14,470 nucleotides of DNA from an uncultured Acidimicrobiaceae bacterium (GCA_903907185.1 CAIVND010000218.1:1-14470); one strand, 5' to 3'; positions 1 through 6,560 are shown, counted from the first letter of the stretch. The notes: generated by a model not told the origin, from the letters alone. Made by a program: numbers and translations.

Positions 1-604
1 CGCTGTTCGCTTGAATGATCGGGTCGCGTAGCAACGGCGCCCAAGCGGTTTGCAAAAGTGCGCCATTCGCAACAGAAAAGCGAAGCAAATCGGATTTGCT
101 ATTCAGATATGGGTCGTAAATCCAAATTGAGCCGTCAGCTTCTGCCGCGACGGGACCTAACTCCGCAGAGTCACCGTAGGTCATTAGCACAGGTCCTACC
201 GTGACCTTGTGTGTCTTGGAATTTCGGAACGCTTCGCGAAGAACCTCGTTGTAATGATGCGATGTAGCTGGAGCTGTGACAAAACCAAACTCCTTGCCAG
301 GGATGATGGGATCGCACGTAGTGCTCAAATCTGCTGAGGGGCCTGTGAGACTCGCAATCTGAGCTCCGGGAATCGCGTCGAGCCAGCTGCAATCGGTCAG
401 CACGTTCTGTGCCGGATCGAAGGGGTGACTACCGCTGACCCACGTTCCGGCTTCAATCTCTGATGCACTCGGCTGATGAGGAGTGATCACGAAGCTGGTG
501 CGACCAATCAGAGTTCTCGACGCTGACGTTGTGGACGCCCAGGCAAGAGGTAAAAGTGCGAGCGTGACAGCCTTGATGACAAGTGACCTGTGTTTTGATC
601 CCAT
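1..604 (-). CDS. Secreted protein, N-terminal part (runs off left edge)
   Basis: An uninterrupted minus-strand frame begins at ATG 604-602 and stays open to base 1, giving 201 codons with no stop, so the gene continues beyond the window. The N-terminus is a classic export signal: a basic start (MGSKHRSLVIK), a hydrophobic stretch (AVTLALLPLAW) and a plausible cleavage site after STTSA near residue 28. The mature part has two cysteines. The last ~45 residues (ADGSIWIYDPYLNS, then a LLRFSVANGALLQ segment) look like one blade of a beta-propeller of the type with repeated 'DG-W-D...G' strands; this is inference from pattern only. No close SD is seen; GGGGGA lies 4 bases before the ATG and AAGGAGG lies about 30 bases upstream. 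An exported or surface protein of unknown function; the reading frame is much surer than any role. Confidence 0.72.
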   Translation of the reverse strand, partial: MGSKHRSLVIKAVTLALLPLAWASTTSASRTLIGRTSFVITPHQPSASEIEAGTWVSGSHPFDPAQNVLTDCSWLDAIPGAQIASLTGPSADLSTTCDPIIPGKEFGFVTAPATSHHYNEVLREAFRNSKTHKVTVGPVLMTYGDSAELGPVAAEADGSIWIYDPYLNSKSDLLRFSVANGALLQTAWAPLLRDPIIQANS

Positions 605-996
605 TGTGTCCCCCGCGACAATTATGGATTGAACCTCCTTGCATAAATATGCCAGACAGTTTTTCAATGCGAAGTAAATTAGTTGTTGACCGGAAATTTA
701 AACGGGCTTGCAAGTGGGGACGCCGCCGCCCTCTTCTGTGCTTGCTTCACCGGCCCAGTCAAGGTCGGCCATCGTCCGTTCATGGAGAACCTTGAGGGGT
801 CGGTCCTGTTCCGCTTCACAATGGGCAAGCTGGGCATCAGTTGATGTGCCTAATTCGGGCAAGTAGAAGGCCGTGAGGCTCTGATTCTTTCGAGTCAGCT
901 GGCTTCACGGCCTTCTTGGCGATGTTTCGCTGTTCAGTTCACTCTTGTTTTGAGTTTTGAGAACAGTTGCGGTGCTGTTTTACAAACACCTATGTG
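605..996. other. Intergenic gap between secreted-protein gene and ssrA
   Basis: This 392-base gap holds no convincing gene. Bases 605-700 are AT-rich compared with the neighbours and probably carry the promoter of the minus-strand gene that starts at 604 (TTGAAA and TATTT-like elements can be seen, but their spacing is poor). Bases 698-862 contain a short minus-strand frame of about 54 codons with a TTG start and no SD; I do not call it a gene. The main structure is the long hairpin at 865-916, listed separately. Confidence 0.6.
865..916 (-). terminator. Long hairpin, probable ssrA terminator without a U-tract
   Basis: A perfect 12-bp stem (AGAAGGCCGTGA at 865-876 with TCACGGCCTTCT at 905-916) continues inward through a few pairs and a second 7-bp stem (881-887 with 892-898, one wobble) closed by a TTTC loop. 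It lies 80 bases beyond the tmRNA 3' end and points the right way to stop ssrA transcription. Neither side has a real T-tract, so it would be a U-poor terminator of the kind proposed for actinobacteria, possibly acting in both directions. It could instead be a processing or stability structure. Confidence 0.5.
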
Positions 997-1346
997 TGGA
1001 GGTGCCGAGAATCGAACTCGGGTCCCCTAGTTTCTTATTGGTTCTTCTCCGAGCGCATCCGACGGATTAATCTCAGATCCCGCCTCGCCGTCGGCAGCGG
1101 CGCAGGATCCCAGCCAACTGAAGTGTTCCAAAGTGCCGCGTTAGCAACGGCTCCGAGGTAAGCCCTATTAGATGTCGCCTGGGTCCGACCCATAGGGCTG
1201 GGGCCGGTCAGACGTTGCTGTTATTTAGGCAGCAAGCGCGAGCTGTGGCTCGGCATTTGTTTTTGGTTCCGGCTCTTTAACGTGGCTCCGGAGACCACGG
1301 CTCGCTTCTCCCAACTTGATACCTAGAGTCGAAGCCTGTCACCCCC
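997..1346 (-). ncRNA. ssrA: tmRNA (transfer-messenger RNA)
   Basis: tmRNA acts with SmpB to free ribosomes stalled on broken mRNAs and tags the nascent peptide for proteolysis. On the minus strand the 5' end reads GGGGGTGACAGGCTTCGAC, matching the conserved tmRNA start, and the 3' end carries a T-arm (CCGAG, loop TTCGATT, CTCGG; 1005-1021) followed by CACCTCC and discriminator A (997). The two ends form a 7-bp acceptor stem GGGGGTG/CACCTCC that keeps the G3-U70 wobble, the alanine identity signal. The length of about 350 bases is typical. The tag frame ends in LALAA and a TAA at 1227-1225. CCA is not encoded (CAC follows the discriminator), so it must be added. The gene lies 99 bases downstream of smpB on the same strand. 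The identity is near certain; exact ends are inferred from the acceptor pairing. Confidence 0.96.
1225..1275 (-). other. tmRNA proteolysis-tag reading frame
   Basis: Inside ssrA, the minus-strand frame ending at TAA (1227-1225) encodes EPEPKTNAEPQLALAA. The C-terminal LALAA is the degron recognised by ClpXP-type proteases in known tags. The resume codon is not certain: the in-frame codons before GAG 1275 are AAA (1278-1276) and GTT (1281-1279), so the tag may carry one or two more residues at its start, plus the alanine from tmRNA itself. Confidence 0.85.
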
Positions 1347-1445
1347 ATGTGTTGTTTTCAGGAGTACCCACTCTAACGCCGAGATCTTGCCAGGCATCGA
1401 GCAGAGCTGTTGCGATCCCATGAACTGTTGTTGTGCGAACAACTG

Positions 1446-1988
1446 TTAGCGGTGCGAGTCCTTCATCGCTCGTGCCGCCTCGCGGGAGGCGTCGCGATCG
1501 GCGATCGCTCGTCGCTTGTCATGCAAACGTCGACCTCGTGCGAGTGCGATCTCCACCTTTGCGCGACCATCTTTGAAGTACATCGAGAGTGGAACAAGGG
1601 TGAGGGACTGCTGTGCAACCCGGCCCTGAAGCTCATCGATCTGGTGACGGTGGATGAGAAGTTTGCGTCGACGATCCGGCTCGACTGCACCAAAGCCGTT
1701 GGAATACTCATAGGGCGCGATGTGACAGCCGAGCAGCCACAGTTCACCGTCATCAACCCGAGCGTACGCGTCCTGTAACTGCACCTGACCAAGACGGATT
1801 GACTTGACCTCCGCGCCGCGAAGTTCCATCCCGCACTCAAAGACCTCCAAGATGTCGTACTCGTGGCGCGCTCGTCGGTTCTGCGCAATCTTGCGAGGAA
1901 CTTCAGATTTTGGTGGTTTGCTCTTCGGTTTCGGGGTACTCGTCGGCACGCTCCGTGTTGAGCGTTTCGGCTGGGATCGAAGTGCCAT
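1446..1988 (-). CDS. smpB: SsrA-binding protein SmpB
   Basis: SmpB binds the tRNA-like domain of tmRNA and places it in the ribosomal A site. The 180-residue product has the family signature throughout: IAQNRRARHEYDI (34-46), GMELRGAEVKSIR (53-65), DAYARV (73-78), HIAPYEYSN (89-97), RKLLIHRHQI (108-117) and the decoding-centre segment YFKDGRAKVEIALARGRR (137-154), followed by a basic C-terminal tail. An open frame extends upstream to 2150, but homology begins after ATG 1988, which I chose. The product is about 20 residues longer than usual because of a Pro/Lys/Ser-rich N-terminus (MALRSQPKRSTRSVPTSTPK), probably disordered. No SD is visible; TACCGT lies 8 bases before the ATG and could be a -10 of a leaderless transcript. 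ssrA follows on the same strand, and mec is divergent. Confidence 0.95.
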   Translation of the reverse strand: MALRSQPKRSTRSVPTSTPKPKSKPPKSEVPRKIAQNRRARHEYDILEVFECGMELRGAEVKSIRLGQVQLQDAYARVDDGELWLLGCHIAPYEYSNGFGAVEPDRRRKLLIHRHQIDELQGRVAQQSLTLVPLSMYFKDGRAKVEIALARGRRLHDKRRAIADRDASREAARAMKDSHR

Positions 1989-2113
1989 AGTGAGAAACGG
2001 TAGCCTGCACAGCGAGCAGCCCGTAGCAATAGTTCTTGCTCGAAGTGACAGGATTGACCAAATCTGCCCCATAGTTGAGGTTGACATGCGACGAGAGGAT
2101 CGTGAAGTTTGCA
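1989..2113. promoter_or_regulatory. Divergent smpB / mec promoter region
   Basis: These 125 bases separate the starts of smpB (leftward) and mec (rightward). On the plus strand a perfect -35 hexamer TTGACA lies at 2081-2086; the best -10 is a weak GAAGTT at 2104-2109 with a 17-base spacer. On the minus strand TACCGT (2002-1997) is a possible smpB -10. Open frames cross the region on both strands but look non-coding. Confidence 0.35.
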
Positions 2114-2542
2114 ATGAGCTCGACAACAAAACTTCTCCTTGAAACCTCACAGCTCAATGAGATGATCGCTCACTGTCTTCATGCCCTTCCCTTTGAGGGC
2201 TGCGGCCTTCTCGTGGGAGACCCAATTTCAGCCACCGTGACGCGGATCGTTCCAACAGACAATGTTGAAAAGAGCGCCAAGATTTATAGTGTTGACCCCC
2301 TTGCACATCTGAAAGCCGACCGGGCAGCGGAGGCGGAGGGGCTTGCGGTGATCGGGGTCTTCCACTCGCATACGCATACGGATCCCTACCCCTCGCCAAC
2401 CGACATCGCCCAGGCCCCCGATCCAACTTGGCACTACGTTCTGGTTTCGCTGAGAAGTGAGGTTGCCTCCACTCGCTCCTATCAGATTGTCGATGGCGTA
2501 GTCATCGAGGAGCCGATCGAGATTCACGACGTCTCCAACTAG
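2114..2542 (+). CDS. mec: JAMM/MPN+ metallopeptidase, CysO-cysteine hydrolase Mec
   Basis: By family and context this zinc peptidase releases cysteine from the CysO-cysteine adduct in the CysO-dependent cysteine pathway. The 142-residue protein carries the full JAMM active site: the upstream glutamate in PFEGCGLLVGD (E28), then GVFHSHTHTD (H84, H86) and SPTD (S94, D97). Other roles known for the fold are removal of ubiquitin-like modifiers and C-terminal trimming of sulfur carriers. The start is not fixed: ATG 2114 is chosen because the family begins close to this helix; GTG 2102 is in frame, with GAGAGG only 3 bases before it. cysO and cysM follow on the same strand, which strongly supports the assignment. 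The 111-base gap before cysO may hold an extra promoter. Confidence 0.9.
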   Translation: MSSTTKLLLETSQLNEMIAHCLHALPFEGCGLLVGDPISATVTRIVPTDNVEKSAKIYSVDPLAHLKADRAAEAEGLAVIGVFHSHTHTDPYPSPTDIAQAPDPTWHYVLVSLRSEVASTRSYQIVDGVVIEEPIEIHDVSN

Positions 2543-2603
2543 CGATTTTGAGCGGTTGGAGTTGAAAATGACGGCTGTCGGACCGGGGGAATGACCGAAC
2601 CGG

Positions 2604-2609
2604 TATAGT
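2604..2609 (+). promoter_or_regulatory. Possible -10 element upstream of cysO
   Basis: TATAGT in the 111-base gap between mec and cysO differs from the consensus at one base. No good -35 precedes it. An alternative pair is TTGACT (2609-2614) with AGCTAT (2631-2636), spacer 16. Either would give cysO-cysM some transcription independent of mec. Weak evidence only. Confidence 0.25.
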
Positions 2610-2638
2610 TGACTCGTCAGGTCAAGTTTTAGCTATCT

Positions 2639-2650
2639 CCCTCCGGAGGG
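2639..2650 (+). promoter_or_regulatory. Palindrome containing the cysO ribosome binding site
   Basis: CCCTCCGGAGGG is a perfect 12-base palindrome, and its right half, GGAGGG (2645-2650), is the SD sequence of cysO, four bases before the GTG start when counted from GGAGG. In RNA it can fold only as a short stem (CCCT/AGGG with a CCGG loop), but that still covers part of the SD. It supports the GTG start; a regulatory role is speculative. Confidence 0.45.
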
Positions 2651-2653
2651 TCC

Positions 2654-2935
2654 GTGTCTGTTGAACTGCGTCTCCCCACGCTCTTACGCCCTGCCGTGAA
2701 TGGCTCAGCTACGGTCACTATTGAGGGCGAGACCGTTGGCGAGGTTCTCCGCACCTTGGTCGCTGAGCATCCCGGTCTTTCTGGCCAGGTTCTCACCGAC
2801 GATGGGTCGTTGCACCGATTTGTCAACGTCTATCTCAATGACGATGATGTCCGCTACCTCGACCAGCTTGATACCAAGCTTGCACCGGGAGATACCATCT
2901 CGATCCTTCCGGCGGTCGCCGGTGGCGCGAACTAG
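2654..2935 (+). CDS. cysO: Ubiquitin-like sulfur-carrier protein CysO
   Basis: CysO is a MoaD/ThiS-fold protein that carries sulfur as a C-terminal thiocarboxylate and delivers it to CysM. The 93-residue product has the beta-grasp pattern, the conserved block HRFVNVYLNDDDVRYL (54-69) and the GDTISILPAVAGG end (79-91). The start is GTG 2654, set by GGAGGG at 2645-2650. Unusually, two residues (Ala92-Asn93) follow Gly90-Gly91, whereas CysO as I know it from Mycobacterium ends at Gly-Gly; activation would then require removal of Ala-Asn, plausibly by the adjacent JAMM protein Mec. cysM follows after 18 bases. The adenylating/sulfurating partner (MoeZ-type) is not in this window. Confidence 0.93.
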   Translation: MSVELRLPTLLRPAVNGSATVTIEGETVGEVLRTLVAEHPGLSGQVLTDDGSLHRFVNVYLNDDDVRYLDQLDTKLAPGDTISILPAVAGGAN

Positions 2936-2953
2936 TCCTTTTCCGGCTACAAG

Positions 2954-3901
2954 ATGACTGTCGCGAAGAGTGTCCTTGACCTTATTGGTAACACCCCGCT
3001 CGTTGACATCTCTTCGCTGAGCCCAAATCCCTCGGCCCGGATCCTGGTCAAGATCGAAGGGGTTAATCCTGGTGGCTCGGTGAAAGACCGCATTGCGCTC
3101 TCACTGATTGAAGACGCGGAACGCTCCGGTCAACTGGTCGCTGGATCGACGCTCATCGAACCGTCTTCGGGCAACACGGGAATTGGAATGGCTCTCGTCT
3201 GTCGGGTAAAGGGATACCACCTGAAGGTGGTGCTCCCCGCGAACGTCTCAATCGAGCGTCGGCAACTCCTTGAAGTTTGGGGAGCCGAGATCATTGAGTC
3301 CCCAGGATCAGAGGGATCAAATGGTGCCGTTCGGATGGCACAGAAGCTCGCCGGAGAACATCCCGAGTGGGTCTTCCTCTATCAGTACGGCAACCCGGCG
3401 AATCCTCGTGCGCACTATGAGCACACCGGTCCAGAGATCTGGCGCGATTGTCCCGAGGTTACGCATTTCGTTGCCGGCCTTGGCACCTCTGGCACCCTGC
3501 TCGGAGTTGGTCGTTACCTGAAAGAGCAAAACCCCCAGATACAGGTGTGGGCGGTTGAGCCACCGACGGGTGAGGCGGTCGATGGACTACGCAACCTCGA
3601 TGATGGTTATATTCCGCCGATCTTCCTCGACGGCGGGGGACAGGATCTCCTTGATCGCAAGACGCTGGTTGGTCCCCATGACTCGATCGTCTGGACCCGT
3701 CGTCTGATTGAGGTTGGAATCTTTGCTGGCATCTCGACCGGTGCCGCTCTTGCGGGTGCAGTGAAGGCTGCTGAGCTTATTGAATCGGGCACCATTGTGA
3801 TCGTCTCGCCCGACGGTGGTTGGAAGTACCTCTCAACCGGCGCATGGACCGACGACATTGCTGAGGTTGTTGAGCGCGCGAAGCGCATCATCTACTTCTA
3901 A
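2954..3901 (+). CDS. cysM: CysO-dependent cysteine synthase CysM
   Basis: This PLP enzyme of the cysteine synthase/beta-synthase family joins sulfur from CysO thiocarboxylate to an activated serine (O-phosphoserine in the mycobacterial enzyme). The 315-residue product shows IGNTPLVDI (11-19), the PLP lysine in GGSVKDR (K44), the substrate loop EPSSGNTGIGMA (69-80), the phosphate-binding GLGTSGT and the late ISTGAALAGA segment. The SPDGGWKYLSTGA end resembles the CysM branch rather than CysK, and cysO lies just upstream. The start is ATG 2954; no strong SD is seen, so translation may be coupled to cysO. murI begins 18 bases after the stop. Confidence 0.94.
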   Translation: MTVAKSVLDLIGNTPLVDISSLSPNPSARILVKIEGVNPGGSVKDRIALSLIEDAERSGQLVAGSTLIEPSSGNTGIGMALVCRVKGYHLKVVLPANVSIERRQLLEVWGAEIIESPGSEGSNGAVRMAQKLAGEHPEWVFLYQYGNPANPRAHYEHTGPEIWRDCPEVTHFVAGLGTSGTLLGVGRYLKEQNPQIQVWAVEPPTGEAVDGLRNLDDGYIPPIFLDGGGQDLLDRKTLVGPHDSIVWTRRLIEVGIFAGISTGAALAGAVKAAELIESGTIVIVSPDGGWKYLSTGAWTDDIAEVVERAKRIIYF

Positions 3902-3907
3902 CTCGTC

Positions 3908-3919
3908 CATAATCGGACG
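3908..3919 (+). promoter_or_regulatory. Putative leaderless promoter of murI
   Basis: CATAAT (3908-3913), one base from the TATAAT consensus, is followed by exactly six bases and then the GTG start of murI. No SD sequence is present. This is the geometry of a leaderless transcript whose first base is the start codon. The -35 region (around 3885-3890) shows no consensus. Confidence 0.4.
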
Positions 3920-4735
3920 GTGCTGATCTCGAAGGAACAACCCATTGGAGTCTTCGACTCCGGATTTGGGGGACTCACCGTCGCCCGTGCGCTGATCGAT
4001 CTTCTCCCCTCGGAGCACGTCGTCTATGTCGGTGACACGGGCCGCTATCCCTATGGGCCCCGACCAGCGAGTGAGATCCGAAACTTCTCAAACGAGATCG
4101 TGAGCTATCTCGTCGAACAGCACGGGGTCAAGATGGTGGTCGTCGCATGCAACACGGCATCGTCTTTTGCCCTCGAAGATCTTCGAGACAGGTTTGATGT
4201 ACCGATCGTTGGTGTGATCGAACCAGGACTTCGAGCTGCTCTTCGTGCGACCAAAAATCACTCAGTTGGCGTTATCGGTACGGTGGGAACGATTGCCTCT
4301 GGTGCCTATCAACACAGCGCAGCGGCACTCGACCGGGAGGCAACGGTCCACTGCTATGCCTGTCCTGGATTTGTTGAATTTGTCGAACGCGGCGAATTTG
4401 ACTCAGATCAGGTGCATGTTCTCGCAGAGCGTCTTCTTGGACCCCTCGTTTCGGCCAAGGTCGACACACTGCTCCTCGGCTGTACGCACTATCCGTTTCT
4501 TGCGCGGACGATCGCGGATGTGATGGGACGCGATGTTCTGCTGATCTCGTCTGCGGAGGAGACCGCCTTTGACGTGAAGGCAGTTCTTGAGACAACTGGT
4601 GCGGCAAATCCGTCGCCTGACCGGGGAGTTCACCACTTTCTCTCCTCGGGCGATGCCGGTTGGTTCGCCGAGATGGGTGGTCGACTTCTTGGTCCCGAGC
4701 TTGCCCATGCGGAGCACGTTCACTTTGGGGCCTGA
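3920..4735 (+). CDS. murI: Glutamate racemase
   Basis: MurI interconverts L- and D-glutamate and so supplies D-glutamate for peptidoglycan. The 271-residue cytoplasmic protein has GVFDSGFGGLTVA (10-22), the VGDTGRYPYGPR block (37-48), the first catalytic cysteine in VVACNTASS (C77) and the second in LLLGCTHYPF (C188). The GTG start at 3920 lies ten residues before the GVFDSG motif, as is normal. It follows cysM by 18 bases, and rph follows 44 bases downstream. In Mycobacterium a rhomboid-like gene lies between cysM and murI; it is absent here. Confidence 0.95.
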   Translation: MLISKEQPIGVFDSGFGGLTVARALIDLLPSEHVVYVGDTGRYPYGPRPASEIRNFSNEIVSYLVEQHGVKMVVVACNTASSFALEDLRDRFDVPIVGVIEPGLRAALRATKNHSVGVIGTVGTIASGAYQHSAAALDREATVHCYACPGFVEFVERGEFDSDQVHVLAERLLGPLVSAKVDTLLLGCTHYPFLARTIADVMGRDVLLISSAEETAFDVKAVLETTGAANPSPDRGVHHFLSSGDAGWFAEMGGRLLGPELAHAEHVHFGA

Positions 4736-4779
4736 CGATCTGCAACTAACGTCAGTACCAAGAACGAAGGAGCTTCGAG

Positions 4780-5526
4780 ATGAGTGCAGCTGAGCCGCGC
4801 AACGATGGCCGATCACCAAACCAACTTCGCCCCGTTGAGATCGTCCGCGACTACACGGAGTTTCCCCTCGGATCGGTACTGATTGTGATGGGAAAGACTC
4901 GCGTGCTGTGCACCGCGTCGGTGAGCGAAGACACCCCCCGGTGGATGAAGAACTCGGGTAAGGGTTGGGTCACCGCCGAGTACTCACTGCTCCCCGGGTC
5001 CTCGCCCGAGCGGGTCTCTCGTGAGGCGACACGTGGTCATCAGTCTGGGCGGACTCATGAGATCCAACGACTCATCGGACGCTCACTTCGAGCGGTCTGT
5101 GACATGAAGGTGCTTGGTGAGCGACAGGTAACGCTTGACTGCGATGTCATTCAAGCAGACGGTGGCACGCGCACCGCATCGATCACTGGCGCCTACGTCG
5201 CGCTACACGACGCCTGCTCGAGGATGGTCGCAGCCGGCACGATCGCCAAGCACCCACTCACCGATTCGCTAGCTGCGATCTCGGTCGGCGTCGTCGGCGA
5301 GCACTGTCTTCTTGACCTTGACTACTCAGAGGACTCGACAGCGGAGGTCGATATGAACGTCGTCATGACGGGTTCGGGAACATTTATTGAGGTTCAGGGC
5401 ACCGCTGAGGGCAAGGCCTTCAGCCGTGGCGAGTTCGATGAGCTGCTCCATCTTGCTGAGCATGGCATCATCGATCTCACCGCTCGACAGGCAATGGTGC
5501 TGACCACGCCGCCACCGCAGCGTTAG
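4780..5526 (+). CDS. rph: Ribonuclease PH
   Basis: RNase PH is a phosphate-dependent 3'-5' exoribonuclease that trims tRNA 3' ends. The 248-residue product shows the N-terminal RPVEIVRDYTEFPLGSVL (17-34), the phosphate-site arginines in GRTHEIQRLIGRSLRA (90-105) and GGTRTASITGAY (128-139), and the metal-binding LDYSEDSTAEVDMN (180-193) followed by FIEVQGTAEG (202-211). The length is typical. The ATG at 4780 is preceded by GAAGGAG at a good distance. It follows murI and precedes rdgB by 27 bases; the rph-rdgB pair is conserved in actinobacteria. Confidence 0.96.
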   Translation: MSAAEPRNDGRSPNQLRPVEIVRDYTEFPLGSVLIVMGKTRVLCTASVSEDTPRWMKNSGKGWVTAEYSLLPGSSPERVSREATRGHQSGRTHEIQRLIGRSLRAVCDMKVLGERQVTLDCDVIQADGGTRTASITGAYVALHDACSRMVAAGTIAKHPLTDSLAAISVGVVGEHCLLDLDYSEDSTAEVDMNVVMTGSGTFIEVQGTAEGKAFSRGEFDELLHLAEHGIIDLTARQAMVLTTPPPQR

Positions 5527-5553
5527 TCCAGCGACCTACTTCAGGCCCAGTCC

Positions 5554-6156
5554 ATGTCGATCCAGATCGTCCTTGCTACCGCGAATCCCGACAAGATGAT
5601 CGAGATCGAGGAGATCCTGCGGGCAAACCTGTCAAACGAGGTCGAGTTGATTGCCCGTCCAAGCGAGATCCCCGATGTTGAAGAGACCGGCGAGACGCTC
5701 TACGAGAATGCCCTCTTGAAGGCCGATGCAATCTGTGCAGCGACCAAGCTCATCTGTGTCAGTGATGACACGGGTCTGTTTGTCGAGGCGCTTGACGGTG
5801 CCCCCGGTGTCTACTCCGCTCGCTACGCCGGAGAGGACGCTCGATATGAGGACAACGTCGCCAAGCTTCTTCGTGCGCTCGATGGTGAGGCCAATCGGCG
5901 AGCACAGTTTCGAACGGTCGCGGTGGCGAAGTTCCCTGACGGTCGAGAGCTCGCCTGCGTTGGCGAAGTTGACGGAACGATCGCGCTCGCACCGGCGGGA
6001 ACCGATGGCTTTGGTTACGATCCAGTTTTTGTCCCCGACGAGGGTGGTGGTCGAAGTTTTGCTGAACTTTCGCTCGCGGAGAAACACGAGATCTCTCACC
6101 GAGGTCGCGCGCTGAGAGGACTTTCCTCGATGATGACCCGGGCACTAACGGGCTGA
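5554..6156 (+). CDS. rdgB: XTP/dITP diphosphatase (RdgB/HAM1 family)
   Basis: This enzyme hydrolyses non-canonical purine nucleoside triphosphates (dITP, XTP) to monophosphates and keeps deaminated bases out of nucleic acids. The 200-residue product has ATANPDKMIEIEEIL (8-22), the catalytic and metal-binding SDDTGLFVEALDGAPGVYSARYAG (70-93, with D71/D72), the pocket motif FGYDPVFVP (153-161) and the closing LAEKHEISHRGRALR (174-188). The start at ATG 5554 places the first beta-strand as usual; no clear SD is seen, and coupling to rph is likely. Confidence 0.95.
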   Translation: MSIQIVLATANPDKMIEIEEILRANLSNEVELIARPSEIPDVEETGETLYENALLKADAICAATKLICVSDDTGLFVEALDGAPGVYSARYAGEDARYEDNVAKLLRALDGEANRRAQFRTVAVAKFPDGRELACVGEVDGTIALAPAGTDGFGYDPVFVPDEGGGRSFAELSLAEKHEISHRGRALRGLSSMMTRALTG

Positions 6157-6215
6157 CGAGATCGATGCGGTTTTTGAAAAATGCGGATGCAATGTCACGT
6201 CGTAGCTCTTTGCGC

Positions 6216-6227
6216 TAGTTTTTGCAT
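6216..6227 (+). promoter_or_regulatory. Putative leaderless promoter of the zinc-ribbon gene
   Basis: TAGTTT (6216-6221) fits the TANNNT -10 pattern and is followed by exactly six bases before GTG 6228. There is no SD nearby. If this is right, translation begins at GTG 6228 rather than the in-frame TTG at 6222. The -35 region is not recognisable. Confidence 0.35.
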
Positions 6228-6461
6228 GTGACCCATTATCGCTGCAATGCCTGTGGAAACCGGACTCGGTTTGATGTCGTCTCAACCAAACGCACCAATG
6301 CATTCGAACACTTCACCCTCGGTGGCGAGCGCCGAATCGAAGAGGAGGAGGTGCTCTCCTTCGAGATCGAGTCGGTTACCTGTCGCTGGTGCGGACGGAC
6401 GAATGCAATCGAGACTCTTGAGGACGATCAAGAGTCCTCGCCGTCTTCCACAGCCGTCTAG
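6228..6461 (+). CDS. Small zinc-ribbon-like protein, unknown function
   Basis: A 77-residue product (or 79 from TTG 6222) has two CxxC pairs, CNACG close to the N-terminus and CRWCG about 45 residues later, the layout of a zinc ribbon. The segment between is rich in Glu and Arg (RRIEEEEV), and the tail is acidic and Ser-rich, probably disordered. I do not recognise a named family. The codon pattern resembles the neighbours and a possible leaderless promoter supports the GTG start. It lies between rdgB and another four-cysteine small protein; both could be metal-binding adaptors or nucleic-acid-associated proteins, but nothing in the sequence fixes that. Confidence 0.7.
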   Translation: MTHYRCNACGNRTRFDVVSTKRTNAFEHFTLGGERRIEEEEVLSFEIESVTCRWCGRTNAIETLEDDQESSPSSTAV

Positions 6462-6560
6462 TCACACGATCCTCTGAGGGACTGACACACCGAGGGATCA
6501 TGCTATTGCCTAACCGATGCGGAGCGGAGTAATCCGACCCGAATGGAGGGTGAAGGCCAA

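Noticed and set aside
698..862. Minus-strand frame of about 54 codons (TTG start) with fairly protein-like composition (MPELGTSTDAQLAHCEAEQ...)
   Set aside because: No SD, a rare start codon, no recognised family, and it abuts the 865-916 hairpin. It could be a remnant, but the evidence is too thin to call a gene.
967..1161. Plus-strand open frame of 64 codons
   Set aside because: It is the antisense of the tmRNA gene.
1989..2150. Upstream extension of smpB by 54 codons
   Set aside because: The added sequence is unlike SmpB, crosses the divergent promoter region and overlaps the mec start; ATG 1988 directly precedes the conserved protein.
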